The notes below the pieces were generated by a model that was given only the letters and a program-made list of their open reading frames with translations, ran no database searches and had not been told where the DNA came from. 64,000 nucleotides of DNA, from contig JBBRYT010000006.1 of assembly GCA_038237435.1 (NCBI GenBank), positions 124,001-188,000 on the forward strand. Direction: 5' to 3'. The stretch is from JACCTI01 sp038237435 (GTDB taxonomy: Bacteria > Verrucomicrobiota > Verrucomicrobiia > Chthoniobacterales > UBA10450). The position numbers were made by a program, and so were the translations under genes. Positions 33,785-42,451 of the stretch are shown here, in pieces. Every line of letters starts with the position of its first letter. Within the stretch, counting starts at the first letter, position 1.

Positions 33785-35551
33785 TTAGCCGATCAAGTCA
33801 CCGTAACGGCTTTGCGCCATCGCTCCGCAGCGCGCCAGAATTTCCGACGGGGTGTCGAGTTCCAGCGCCTCTTTCACGAGCTGCTCGCATTCCTCGACCG
33901 ATAACGTTTGCACTGCGCGTTTCACTCGCGGAACCAGCGACGCACTCACACTTAGTTCATCCATTCCGAGCCCGATGAGCAACGGCACCATGATGAGATC
34001 GCCTGCCATTTCGCCGCAGACGCCGACCCAAATATCCGCCGCGTGGGCAGCTTCGGCGACCATGCTTAATAATCGCAGAACCGCCGGATGCGTCGGCTCA
34101 TATAGATGCGCGATGCGTTCGTTCACGCGATCGACCGCGACTGTGTATTGAATCAAGTCGTTCGTCCCGATACTGAAAAAATCGACTTCGCGGGCCAGCG
34201 CTGACGCACAGAGGGCTGCGCTCGGAATTTCGATCATCGCGCCCACTTCTGTTTTTTCCGCGAATGGAATTCCTTCGGCGCTCAGTTCCTTTTCGCATTC
34301 TTTCACCACCGCCAGCGCGCGTCGCAACTCCATCACGCCTGAGATCATAGGGAACATGATCTTGATGTTACCGCTGGTGTTGGCGCGAAGAATGGCGCGC
34401 AGCTGCGCTTTGAAAATGTCGTCGTTCTCGAGGCAAAATCGAATGGCGCGCAGACCCATGAAGGGATTTTCTTCACTGTCCGCGTTCATGCCCGTCGCGA
34501 TTTTGTCGCCGCCCAAATCAAATGTGCGAATGATCAACGGATGCGGCGCGACGCCTTCGGCGATTTTGCGGTAGGTTTCGTATTGCTCTTCTTCCGTCGG
34601 CAAAGTCGGGCGGTGTAGATAGAGCAGTTCCGTCCGATAAAGCCCGACACCCTCCGCGCCGTTCGTCGCGACGGCATCGATTTCGTTGGGCAATTCGATA
34701 TTAGCCGACAAAACAATGTGCCGGCCGTCGGCGGTGGTCGATTTCGTTTCGCGCAGTCCGCTCAACTGCTCCGTAACCAATTCCTGTCGATGCTTCAGTT
34801 CGCCGTAATGCCAGAGGGTTTCGGGCGTCGGATTAAAAATGAGCAATCCGTTGTAGCCATCAAGCAACACCTCCTGGCCGGTGGCCAATTTTTCGGTCGC
34901 ATCATGCAAACCGACCACCGCCGGAATGCCTAACGAACGCGCCATGATGGCAGTGTGCGAAGTGCGGCTGCCGACATCAGTCGCGAAACCGAGCACCCGC
35001 TCGCGGTTCATCATCGCGGTGTCCGATGGCGTCAGATTATGCGCGACGAGAATGTGCGTTTCTTTGAGCGCGAGAAAATCCTTTGGCGCCTTGCCTTGTA
35101 AATTGCGAATGACACGCTTGGTCACATCCTGAATGTCGAGCGCGCGCTCGCGCAGGTAGGGGTCGTCGATCTTGCTCAGGGTTTCGGAGTAATGGCGGGC
35201 GACCTCCTCGAAGACGAACTCCACGTTGCACAGATCGGACTCTAATTTTCGCAGTACTTCATCGATCAGCGTGCGGTCTTCGATCACCAGCAGATGCGCG
35301 TCGAATATCCCGGCGTCTTTCGCGCCGATCGCTTCCGCGATCTGCTGTTGCATCTCGAGAATTTGCGCGCGCGTTTGAATCAGCGCCGTCTCGAAGCGGC
35401 CGATTTCTCGCGCGATTTCGTCTTTCCCGATCGTGTGGCGCACGATCTCTTCGTCATCTTCCCGCACGACAAAGATCGAGCCGCGGGCGATGCCGGGCGA
35501 GACTCCCACGCCTTGGAAGCGCGTCTCCTTCGGGGTGGTCTCGCTGCTCAT
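33785..35551 (-). CDS. ptsI: Phosphoenolpyruvate-protein phosphotransferase (enzyme I)
   Basis: 588 residues, close to usual EI length. It has the HPr-binding N-terminal part (FQGVGVSPGIARGSIFVV), the phospho-His motif G-S-R-T-S-H-T-A-I-M-A-R-S (about residue 190) and the PEP-binding barrel with EGVGLYRTELLYLHR, IIRTFDLGGDKI and VGVCGEMAGD. EI takes phosphate from PEP and passes it to HPr. No sugar-specific EII gene is in the window, so the chain may be regulatory. It is downstream of ptsH and hprK. The TAA stop lies in a near-copy of the short word. Confidence 0.95.
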   Translation of the reverse strand: MSSETTPKETRFQGVGVSPGIARGSIFVVREDDEEIVRHTIGKDEIAREIGRFETALIQTRAQILEMQQQIAEAIGAKDAGIFDAHLLVIEDRTLIDEVLRKLESDLCNVEFVFEEVARHYSETLSKIDDPYLRERALDIQDVTKRVIRNLQGKAPKDFLALKETHILVAHNLTPSDTAMMNRERVLGFATDVGSRTSHTAIMARSLGIPAVVGLHDATEKLATGQEVLLDGYNGLLIFNPTPETLWHYGELKHRQELVTEQLSGLRETKSTTADGRHIVLSANIELPNEIDAVATNGAEGVGLYRTELLYLHRPTLPTEEEQYETYRKIAEGVAPHPLIIRTFDLGGDKIATGMNADSEENPFMGLRAIRFCLENDDIFKAQLRAILRANTSGNIKIMFPMISGVMELRRALAVVKECEKELSAEGIPFAEKTEVGAMIEIPSAALCASALAREVDFFSIGTNDLIQYTVAVDRVNERIAHLYEPTHPAVLRLLSMVAEAAHAADIWVGVCGEMAGDLIMVPLLIGLGMDELSVSASLVPRVKRAVQTLSVEECEQLVKEALELDTPSEILARCGAMAQSRYGDLIG

Positions 35552-35620
35552 GACGGGGCGAGACTAACTCGCATGTCAAGACTGCAACAGTCGCGTTTTT
35601 GCCGACCTCCGGGACGCTAA

Positions 35621-35932
35621 CTAATCCTCGTTGAACTTGCCGGCGACCAGCTGCTCGAGTTCCACCATCGCCTCGTCGGCGTCTGTTCCTTCGCAGCAAA
35701 TCTTCAACTTCGATCCCTGCCCGGCGGCGAGCATCATCAAGCCCATGATACTCTTGCCGTTGATCCGTTCGCCCTCCTTTTCCACCCAGATTTCCGCGCG
35801 ATAACGGCTGGCAATTCGCACAAACAACGCTGCCGGCCGCGCGTGCATGCCAAGGCGATTCACAATCGTCACTTCCTTCTCGATCTTGGCTCCGCCCGTC
35901 GCCGAACGAGTTTTGCGATTCAAAAGTCCCAT
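35621..35932 (-). CDS. ptsH: Phosphocarrier protein HPr
   Basis: 103 residues, longer than the usual 85-90 because of a 15-residue N-terminal extension. The phosphorylation site His (about residue 30, in VNRLGMHARPAALF) and the regulatory Ser (about 61, in INGKSIMGLMMLAAGQG) are both present, so it can be a substrate of EI and of HPrK. Its ATG overlaps the stop of hprK (TAATG). An acidic C terminus ends EDN-like (GKFNED). Confidence 0.95.
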   Translation of the reverse strand: MGLLNRKTRSATGGAKIEKEVTIVNRLGMHARPAALFVRIASRYRAEIWVEKEGERINGKSIMGLMMLAAGQGSKLKICCEGTDADEAMVELEQLVAGKFNED

Positions 35933-36939
35933 TAGCTTGGCTTGGTTTCCATCAACTTGAGCAGCTTGTCGTTAAATTCCACTGCGCTGTTGCGGCCGGA
36001 CGATTTCAATTTTTGATCCATGGCCGCGACTTCGATCAAGCGCGCGATGTCGCGGCCTGGTCGCACCGGAATGGTCAGATGCGGCACATGCAGTTTCAGA
36101 ATCTCGTAATAACTCTGGTCGAGGCCAATGCGTTCAACTTCCTGGATCTCTTCCCAATCTTTCAGCGTCACCACCAGATCGAGGCGCTTTTCTTCGCGGA
36201 TGGCGCCAACGCCAAAAACGGAAGCGACGTTGATGATGCCGATGCCGCGAACCTCCATGTGGTGCCGGGTCATTTGCGGCGCGGTCGCCACCAACTCGCG
36301 GCCTTCGAACGAAGTGATGCGCGTGACATCGTCGGCCACTAAACTGTAACCGCGCTCGATCAAGCCCAGCACTGCCTCGCTTTTCCCTATGCCACTCGCG
36401 CCGCGAATCAAAACGCCGACGCCGAGAATATCAACCATGCTGCCGAATTCGGTGATCGTAGGCGAAAAATCCACCTCCATCGCGATGGTAGCGGCGTTGA
36501 TAAAACGCATCGTCACCATCGGCGTGCGAAAAACCGCGATCTCTTCCTGCGACGCGACGTCCAGCAATTCGCGCGACAGATGCGCGCCGCGCGAAACGAC
36601 CAGGCACGGAATTTTTTGCGCACACAAACCGCGGAAACGCTGGATCCGGGCGCGCGGCGCAAGGCTTTCCAGATAGGATTGCTCAGCCGCGCCCAAAACC
36701 TGGACGCGTTTCTCGGCGAAGTAGGTGTAGAAGCCGGCGAGCGCGAGGCCGGGTCGATTGATGGTCGGTTCGCGAATCTTGCGGTAAAAACCGACGTGCG
36801 GGCCTTCCAGCTTTAGCTGCAACTTTAGGGCATGCGCGTCGTAGAAACTTTCGACCGTGACGACGGGAACGTTTTTGCGCAACGAGCCGCGCGTGCTTAA
36901 CGGAATCGTGCTCGCAGGTTCGCTCATTGGCTCACTCAT
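35932..36939 (-). CDS. hprK: HPr kinase/phosphorylase
   Basis: 335 residues. The N-terminal domain (about 1-140) precedes the kinase domain with the P-loop G-A-S-G-I-G-K-S (about 180-187) and the conserved VRGIGIINVASVFGVGAI and VTLKDWEEIQ. The C terminus carries the HPrK signature PVRPGRDIARLIEVAAM. It phosphorylates and dephosphorylates the regulatory Ser of HPr in response to metabolites. The start is ambiguous: ATG 36939 lies in a stem-loop, and a second in-frame ATG (36927) encodes the repeat MSEP. It overlaps ptsH by one base. Confidence 0.95.
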   Translation of the reverse strand: MSEPMSEPASTIPLSTRGSLRKNVPVVTVESFYDAHALKLQLKLEGPHVGFYRKIREPTINRPGLALAGFYTYFAEKRVQVLGAAEQSYLESLAPRARIQRFRGLCAQKIPCLVVSRGAHLSRELLDVASQEEIAVFRTPMVTMRFINAATIAMEVDFSPTITEFGSMVDILGVGVLIRGASGIGKSEAVLGLIERGYSLVADDVTRITSFEGRELVATAPQMTRHHMEVRGIGIINVASVFGVGAIREEKRLDLVVTLKDWEEIQEVERIGLDQSYYEILKLHVPHLTIPVRPGRDIARLIEVAAMDQKLKSSGRNSAVEFNDKLLKLMETKPS

Positions 36940-36955
36940 TTATCCTGAGTGAGCC
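36929..36955 (-). promoter_or_regulatory. Stem-loop covering the hprK start codon
   Basis: On the minus strand GGCTCACTCA pairs perfectly over 10 bp with TGAGTGAGCC around the 7-base loop GGATAAA. The first ATG of hprK (36939) lies at the base of the loop and inside the stem, and the only Shine-Dalgarno-like AGGA is in the loop. This could limit translation of hprK or redirect it to the second ATG at 36927, 12 bases on. Confidence 0.5.
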
Positions 36956-36983
36956 GTAATTTCCATCGTGTAAATCCGCGCGC

Positions 36984-37568
36984 CTAACTGGCGGCCGGTT
37001 CGATTAGACCAAAATCGCCGCTTTTTCGCCGGTAAAGCACATTCATTCTCGTGCTGCGGGCATTCAAAAAAACCAGGAATTGCCGCGTAGACATTTCGAG
37101 TTGCAGCACAGCTTCGTCGATAAACATCGGCTTCACCGGATAACGTTCGCTCTTCACCACCGGATGATGCGCACCCTCCTCTTCGCCATTCAGCTCGATC
37201 GGCTCCTGCTCGAGGACGTGCTCTTCCAAATGTTTCACGATGTCTTTGCGCGGCCGGTGTTTCTTCATCAAGCGTGTCTTGTACTTCCGCATCTGCCGCA
37301 CGACCTTGTCCACGGCCGCATCAATCGCCGCATACATGTCGGTCATCTCTTCGCAGGCTTCGATCGTGATGTGATTCGAGCAAACCAGGACCACCTCGGC
37401 GGAATGCCGATATTTCTCCACTCCGAGGATGACGTGCGCTTCGATGATTTTCGGATAGTCGAGATGCAGACTCTCGATTTTCTTCGTCACATGATTGTTG
37501 ATCGCGTCCGTGATTTGCAGATGGCGGCCGGTGACCTTGACCGGCGGATGAGCGTTCGCTGTCAGCAC
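36984..37568 (-). CDS. hpf: Ribosome hibernation promoting factor, long form
   Basis: 194 residues, GTG start. The N-terminal YfiA/HPF domain (about 8-110: VTGRHLQITDAINNHVTKKIESLH and ITIEACEEMTDMYAAIDAAVDKVVRQMRKYK) is followed by a linker and the C-terminal dimerisation domain (about 138-194: VVKSERYPVKPMFIDEAVLQLEMSTRQFLVFLNA). The long form pairs 70S ribosomes into 100S dimers in stationary phase. It follows lptB by 17 bases in a probable operon and precedes hprK. Confidence 0.93.
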   Translation of the reverse strand: MLTANAHPPVKVTGRHLQITDAINNHVTKKIESLHLDYPKIIEAHVILGVEKYRHSAEVVLVCSNHITIEACEEMTDMYAAIDAAVDKVVRQMRKYKTRLMKKHRPRKDIVKHLEEHVLEQEPIELNGEEEGAHHPVVKSERYPVKPMFIDEAVLQLEMSTRQFLVFLNARSTRMNVLYRRKSGDFGLIEPAAS

Positions 37569-37574
37569 GTATGT

Positions 37575-37580
37575 CCTCCT
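37575..37580 (-). promoter_or_regulatory. Shine-Dalgarno site fixing the hpf GTG start
   Basis: AGGAGG on the minus strand, 6 bases before the GTG of hpf. It is one of the few full Shine-Dalgarno matches in the window and supports the GTG start. Confidence 0.8.
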
Positions 37581-37585
37581 TTCGG

Positions 37586-38377
37586 TTACATCCGGAACCG
37601 CTCGCCCAAATAGAGCTGGCGGCTGATCGGATCGTTGATGAGAAAATCTTTTGTCCCTTCGCTTTCCACGCGGCCTTCGAAAATCAGATAGGCGCGATCC
37701 ACGATCGAGAGGGTCTCGCGCACGTTGTGGTCGGTAATGAGAATCGCGAGACCGGATTTGCGAAGGTTGACCACAATCTGCTGCACGTCGTAAACGGCGA
37801 TTGGATCCACGCCGCTGAACGGTTCATCTAACATCAAAAGCTTCGGGTTTGTCACGAGCGAACGCGCGATGGTCAGGCGTCGCTTCTCCCCACCGCTCAA
37901 AGTCAGGGCAGTATTTTTGGCCAATTTCTCGATGCCGAACTGATGCAGTAATTCGTCGCAACGATCACGCCGCTGCCGCTTCGACAACGACAACGTCTCG
38001 AGAATTGCCATGATATTTTCTTCCACGGTCATCTTGCGAAAGATCGATTCTTCCTGCGGCAGATAACCCATGCCAAGCCGCGCGCGTTTGTACACAGGCA
38101 TGTTAGTCACGTCGTTGCCGGAAAACAAAACGCGGCCGCTATTTGGCCTAACGAGTCCAACGATCATGTAAAAGCTGGTCGTCTTGCCTGCGCCATTCGG
38201 GCCGAGCAGCCCAACAATCTCTCCGGAGCGCACGTTAATGTTCACGCCGTTCACCACCGCGCGACCGCCGTAAATTTTCACCAGTTCATCGGTGCTCAAC
38301 ACTTCACCGCCGGTGGTCGGCAGACGATCCGTGTGAGCCACTGCTGGCGCGGGCGGTGTCGCGACTTTTCCGTTCAT
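37586..38377 (-). CDS. lptB: LPS export ABC transporter ATP-binding protein
   Basis: 263 residues with a short N-terminal extension. It has the Walker A G-P-N-G-A-G-K-T-T, the Q-loop (MGYLPQEESIFRKMTVEENI), the signature L-S-G-G-E-K-R-R, Walker B L-L-M-L-D-E-P-F-S-G-V-D and the H-loop TDHNVRETL. These are typical of LptB, which drives LPS extraction with LptFG. Its ATG overlaps lptA by 4 bases. lptF and lptG are not in the window. Confidence 0.95.
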   Translation of the reverse strand: MNGKVATPPAPAVAHTDRLPTTGGEVLSTDELVKIYGGRAVVNGVNINVRSGEIVGLLGPNGAGKTTSFYMIVGLVRPNSGRVLFSGNDVTNMPVYKRARLGMGYLPQEESIFRKMTVEENIMAILETLSLSKRQRRDRCDELLHQFGIEKLAKNTALTLSGGEKRRLTIARSLVTNPKLLMLDEPFSGVDPIAVYDVQQIVVNLRKSGLAILITDHNVRETLSIVDRAYLIFEGRVESEGTKDFLINDPISRQLYLGERFRM

Positions 38378-39039
38378 GATTTCGGTTTCGGCGTCGGCGA
38401 CGGTGAGGGCGACGCTTTCGGTTCCTGTCGAATTTCCGTTCGACTGGGACCAGTGGTCGTCAGCTTCCCATCCTGCGTCATGACCATCACTGTATCGGGA
38501 CTCGTCGCCACGTGCGTGTTCAATCCATTCTGCACCCGTGGCGATCCTCGTAGCTCAACGCTGCCATCACTCGTCGTGTAAGTCGCGATGTCTCCCCGCC
38601 CGACGGAATGTTGTGGAGGGCCTCCATCCTCGCCGGGTTGATCGCGCACCACGCCCACATTTCCTTCCGCTACCGCTTTCTCCAGCGTCTGTCCTTGCTC
38701 TTGCGCCGCGGTTTGTTCCCCGTTGCTCGGCGCTTCCTCAGCCGCACCCTTTGTCATGTAAACCGTGAGTTTATCCGACTGCACGTTGAAACGAGGATCT
38801 CTGACAATGACGCGCCCACTAAAAATGCCGATCGATTTCGCCGAATCGAAAAAAGCTTTGTCCGCATAAATTTCCGTCGTGATCGCCTCCGTCGGCTCGT
38901 TCGTTTTTTTCGCGGTTGCCTTTTCCTTTTTCGCGCGAGGCGTAGGCGAAGTCAGCGTGGGTGCGCTCAAACCTTGCGCCGGCACTTCTCGCGGCGCGAA
39001 ATTTCCCAGGAACAGTGTGAGCAAAATTAGCTTCTTCAT
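38374..39039 (-). CDS. lptA: LptA/OstA-like periplasmic LPS-transport protein
   Basis: 221 residues with an N-terminal signal-like segment (MKKLILLTLFLGNFAPREVPA) and the LptA/OstA domain (about 53-185). The strands have IYADKAFFDSAKSIGIFSGRVIVRDPRFNVQSDKLTVYM and end in SVELRGSPRVQNG. A Glu/Gln-rich insertion lies at about 95-120, and the tail is Pro/Ser-rich. LptA bridges LPS between inner and outer membranes. It overlaps lptC and lptB by ATGA on each side. Confidence 0.8.
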   Translation of the reverse strand: MKKLILLTLFLGNFAPREVPAQGLSAPTLTSPTPRAKKEKATAKKTNEPTEAITTEIYADKAFFDSAKSIGIFSGRVIVRDPRFNVQSDKLTVYMTKGAAEEAPSNGEQTAAQEQGQTLEKAVAEGNVGVVRDQPGEDGGPPQHSVGRGDIATYTTSDGSVELRGSPRVQNGLNTHVATSPDTVMVMTQDGKLTTTGPSRTEIRQEPKASPSPSPTPKPKS

Positions 39040-39590
39040 TCCGCCGGCTTTTTCTGAAACTTCGACTGGTCGGTGATAACCATTTTCACGTTGCCGCTTA
39101 ATGTTCCTTTGTGCGCGAGCGTGTCGAACTCCGCTTGATCGCCCGCAATATGAAAATCCGCGCGCCTCACTGTTGTTCGCTCCTGCGAGACGACCACGCG
39201 CGTATTCAAATCCAGAACCGAGCTCGGCATCTCGATCATTAAGTCGACCGCATTCTGCAAAGTGAAGGTCGTCATCTTCATGTCCTTAAATTGCAGATGA
39301 TCGGTATCGAGACGCTTGGCCACGCCTGCCTCGAGGCGGCTGCGCATGTGTCCTTGCAAATCGAAATCCGGCAAGACAAGTCCTTTCGCTTCATGACCGA
39401 TCGGCAAAGGCACATTCGTTAATGGCCCAGGCGTTTTTCCTGCCGATACGCCGGGACTGCTCATCTTATCTGCGTTCGGAGTCGGCGTTGGTGTGGCTCT
39501 TGGCCTGGCCATGGCCGATCCGCCGAGGAGAAAAATTAGGAGGCCTGCCGCTCCCAATCTACGGAAACGACCGCTACGAAACGGCGGCAT
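39036..39590 (-). CDS. lptC: LptC-like LPS-transport protein
   Basis: 184 residues with a signal-anchor (RLGAAGLLIFLLGGSAMA), a Pro/Thr-rich linker and a C-terminal beta-rich domain (about 75-184) with GLVLPDFDLQGHMRSRLEAG, LDLNTRVVVSQERTTVRRADFHIAGDQAEFDTLAHKGTLSGNVKM. The last segment has the form of LptA/LptC proteins. It follows kdsA with overlap and precedes lptA, the usual LptC place, which supports the assignment more than similarity does. Confidence 0.7.
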   Translation of the reverse strand: MPPFRSGRFRRLGAAGLLIFLLGGSAMARPRATPTPTPNADKMSSPGVSAGKTPGPLTNVPLPIGHEAKGLVLPDFDLQGHMRSRLEAGVAKRLDTDHLQFKDMKMTTFTLQNAVDLMIEMPSSVLDLNTRVVVSQERTTVRRADFHIAGDQAEFDTLAHKGTLSGNVKMVITDQSKFQKKPAE

Positions 39591-40392
39591 GAATTGCTTT
39601 TAACATTCGAAGAACCTTCGGCAACTGCTTTAGCGGAATCTGATTTGCGCCGTCGGAAAGCGCGCGCGCCGGGTTCTCATGCACCTCCATAAAAATTCCG
39701 TCGCAGCCGGCCGCCATCGCCGCGCGCGCGAGCACCGGCGCCAGCTCGCCATCACCGGAAGTTGAATCACCTGCGCTGCCGGGCCGCTGCACAGAATGAG
39801 TCGCATCAAAAATCACGCGATAACCTTGTTCGCGAATCCAGAATAACGAACGCATGTCAGCGACGAGATTATTGTAGCCAAAAGTGGTGCCGCGTTCGGT
39901 GAAGAAATATTTGTCGCAACCGAACGACTGCAACTTCTCCGCAATATTTTTCACGTCCCACGGCGCAAGGAATTGTCCTTTCTTCACATTCACGATGCGG
40001 CCGGTCTGCGCCGCCGCGCGCAGCAGGTCAGTTTGCCGACAAAGAAACGCCGGGATTTGCAGAATGTCGATCGATTGCCCGGCGATCTCCGCTTCCTCGG
40101 GCGAATGCACATCGGTCGTCACCGGCACGCCGATCTCATCCCGAATCGCCGCCAAAATTTCGCAGCCTTCCTTCGCGTCGATTCCACGAAATGATTTCAC
40201 CGAAGTGCGGTTCGCCTTGTCGTAAGAAGCCTTGAAAACTAAACGCACCTTTTCGGCTGCGCAAATTTCCGCGATGCGTCGCGCCATTCGCCTAACGAAT
40301 GCTTCCGACTCAATCACACACGGACCGAGAATAAAGGCAGGCTCCACCCCGCCGAGCGCGACGTTGCCAATCTTCAAAGGCGTCCGTTTCAT
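39574..40392 (-). CDS. kdsA: 3-deoxy-8-phosphooctulonate (Kdo-8P) synthase
   Basis: 272 residues, near the usual length. The enzyme joins PEP and arabinose-5-phosphate to make Kdo-8-phosphate for LPS. Family features include FILGPCVIESE, VFKASYDKANRTSVKSFRG, VTTDVHSPEEAEIA, VNVKKGQFLAPWDVKNIAEKL, FDATHSVQRPG and MEVHENPARALSDGANQIPL. It is 18 bases after argC and overlaps lptC at its 3' end, linking Kdo synthesis to LPS export genes. Confidence 0.96.
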   Translation of the reverse strand: MKRTPLKIGNVALGGVEPAFILGPCVIESEAFVRRMARRIAEICAAEKVRLVFKASYDKANRTSVKSFRGIDAKEGCEILAAIRDEIGVPVTTDVHSPEEAEIAGQSIDILQIPAFLCRQTDLLRAAAQTGRIVNVKKGQFLAPWDVKNIAEKLQSFGCDKYFFTERGTTFGYNNLVADMRSLFWIREQGYRVIFDATHSVQRPGSAGDSTSGDGELAPVLARAAMAAGCDGIFMEVHENPARALSDGANQIPLKQLPKVLRMLKAIHAAVS

Positions 40393-40410
40393 CCGCGCAC
40401 GATAGCGCGC

Positions 40411-41403
40411 CTAGACCGGAAATCGACCTGCCGTCCAAAGCCCGGCCGTCTCCGGCAAATCGAGCGCGATATTCATCGCCTGCACCGCCTGGCCAGCCAT
40501 GCCTTTGCCGAGATTATCGATCGCCGCCATGATTGCGGTGCTGTGCGCATCGGCCGCGATCGCGAGATCGGCAAAATTGCTCCCCACCACCGACGCGACG
40601 CGCGGACTCTCCTCCACCAGACGAACGAACGGACAACCCTGAAAAGCTTTCGTCGCGCGCGAACGCAGATTGGTCAGGCGAAGACCGCTCAGGGATGCGA
40701 ACTGGATCGTCGCGAAAATTCCCCTAACGAATGGTCCACTTTGTGGAACGAAAGATAATCGGCCTTCAATCGCGCAGGCCGACATCGCCAGAGAAACTTC
40801 CGCCATGTGTTGATGCGCCAAAACTTTGTAGGCACGAAAATCATTCGCTCGCGTCGGATGATGAGTGGTCGAGCTCGGCGAGACGCCGCTCCCACTCGAA
40901 CCTGTTACCGCGGTCGCCGCGATGAAACCGACATTCAATCCGCGCAAAGGCAAAAGCGCGAGTTGCAACGCCGTGGCAAAACATCCCGGACTGGCGATGC
41001 GTCGCGCGCCTTTGATCGCCGCGCGATTCCATTCGGGTAATCCGTAAACAAAGGGACCGGTGCGAAAGTCCGCCGCCAGGTCGATCAACAGCAGTTGATC
41101 GGCGATTCCAGCTTTCGTCCATGCTGCCTCCAGATCCGGTAAAGCTTTTGTCAGCTCGCCGTGGGGCAAAGCCGAGAAAACCACAGGCTGCTCGCTTTTT
41201 TTCAACTGCGCCCACGGGATTTCGGCTTCGAATTCTCCTTCTACCAAACTGCGCAAATTCGGATGTGCCTCAGAAAATTTCTCACCCAGGCGACTGCGCG
41301 AAGTTCCGCGCACGCTCGCCACATGCGGATGACGCGAAAGCCAGTTGAGTAATTCGCCGCCGCCATAGCCGGAAGCCCCGAAGATGATCGCGTCAATTTT
41401 CAT
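40411..41403 (-). CDS. argC: N-acyl-gamma-glutamyl-phosphate reductase
   Basis: 330 residues. The NADP-binding N terminus is FGASGYGGGELLNWLSRHPHV; the catalytic Cys lies in R-I-A-S-P-G-C-F-A-T-A (about residue 142). The region GSSGSGVSPSSTTHHPTRANDFRAYKVLAHQH matches the long ArgC/LysY branch. It reduces acylglutamyl phosphate to the semialdehyde. It is the last arginine gene in the operon and overlaps the P-loop gene by 11 bases. The acyl group (acetyl or succinyl) cannot be read from it. Confidence 0.93.
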   Translation of the reverse strand: MKIDAIIFGASGYGGGELLNWLSRHPHVASVRGTSRSRLGEKFSEAHPNLRSLVEGEFEAEIPWAQLKKSEQPVVFSALPHGELTKALPDLEAAWTKAGIADQLLLIDLAADFRTGPFVYGLPEWNRAAIKGARRIASPGCFATALQLALLPLRGLNVGFIAATAVTGSSGSGVSPSSTTHHPTRANDFRAYKVLAHQHMAEVSLAMSACAIEGRLSFVPQSGPFVRGIFATIQFASLSGLRLTNLRSRATKAFQGCPFVRLVEESPRVASVVGSNFADLAIAADAHSTAIMAAIDNLGKGMAGQAVQAMNIALDLPETAGLWTAGRFPV

Positions 41404-42451
41404 GCGGAGCAGTGAGGTGCGGCCGAATTTTTTCCAGAACCAAATCGCCTAGCCGCTTTGCGTTGGTGCGCGCGTTGCTTGCGGGCACACCTAACGACTC
41501 CACAAAGCGCGTCCCCACTCGATTATCGGTCGCCGGGCCCGTGACCACATCGACATTCAAGCAGAATGTGTTCCGAAAATGCGCTAACGCGCCGGCCACG
41601 CCGACCGGGTCGTTCGCGCACAGGACGTGCACCTTGCCCCACTCCTGCAACTCGCGGTCGGCCAGGATTTGTTGCACGCCATATTCGCCCATGATGCCGT
41701 CGCCCGTTTCGGCAATGATCAAATCGACGCCGCGATTCGCCAGTTCACTCAAAATCACGCGCGCGATTTTCGCCGAGGTTTCCGGCCCGGTGCACGGCAC
41801 GCCCGCATCGGTGAAATCTAAAATCGCGTCCGCACCGTAATCGCGCATCGAAAGCACATCGCGCAACAAACTTACTCCGGTCAATTTCGCGCCACCGACT
41901 TTGAAACCTTCCTGAGAAAATCGCCTAACGAGTGCACAAGCGGCGTGTGTCTTGCCCGCGTTCATGCAGGTGCCCGCGATGAAAATAACCGGCACCTTCG
42001 GCGCATTCGCCTGACCTTTAACTGCCCCGGATTCAATCGACGCCGGCTGTCCGACGCGGCTGCCGAATTCCTTGAACAACAAAACCTGTCCAAGCACTTC
42101 TACTTCAAACGGCGCACCAACATCCGGGCTGCCGGAAATCGCAGTCCCAATGACGCCACCGACGTTCAGCAGATGCAACGTCTCGCCCGGCTTCACACTC
42201 TTCGGCATCACACCTTCGTAACCTTGCAGCGCATTGCGATGACCGAGTGCGCCAACGATCACATCGCCATCGTGCAAAACACTGAGTCGCCCGTGAATAT
42301 CTTCGAGCTGGTTGTAAACGCTCTTCTCTCCGCGAATTCTTCCGGCAATCACCGCTCCGGGACGCGCTTCAATCTCCGGCGTCAACGTCACCTGCCGGCC
42401 GAGCTGCAAATTACGCGTGACCGAAGCGATCTTATCGAGATGAACGCGCAT
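41393..42451 (-). CDS. P-loop NTPase of unknown role inside the arginine operon
   Basis: ATG at 42451 gives about 352 residues. The N-terminal 140 residues form a beta-rich domain (GAVIAGRIRGEKSVYNQLEDIHG, DGDVIVGALGHRNALQGYEG). A P-loop-like G-T-C-M-N-A-G-K-T-H follows at about residue 160, with later Asp/Gly-rich strands (DLIIAETGDGIMGEYGVQQIL) as in SIMIBI-type NTPases such as BioD/MobB. I do not recognise the family. It lies between argG and argC with overlaps on both sides, so it is cotranslated with the pathway. It may have a regulatory or ligase-like role there; this is speculation. Confidence 0.7.
   Translation of the reverse strand: MRVHLDKIASVTRNLQLGRQVTLTPEIEARPGAVIAGRIRGEKSVYNQLEDIHGRLSVLHDGDVIVGALGHRNALQGYEGVMPKSVKPGETLHLLNVGGVIGTAISGSPDVGAPFEVEVLGQVLLFKEFGSRVGQPASIESGAVKGQANAPKVPVIFIAGTCMNAGKTHAACALVRRFSQEGFKVGGAKLTGVSLLRDVLSMRDYGADAILDFTDAGVPCTGPETSAKIARVILSELANRGVDLIIAETGDGIMGEYGVQQILADRELQEWGKVHVLCANDPVGVAGALAHFRNTFCLNVDVVTGPATDNRVGTRFVESLGVPASNARTNAKRLGDLVLEKIRPHLTAPHEN

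Noticed and set aside
33785..36939. Complete sugar-transport PTS
   Set aside because: Only EI, HPr and HPrK are present; no EIIA/B/C gene is found in the window.
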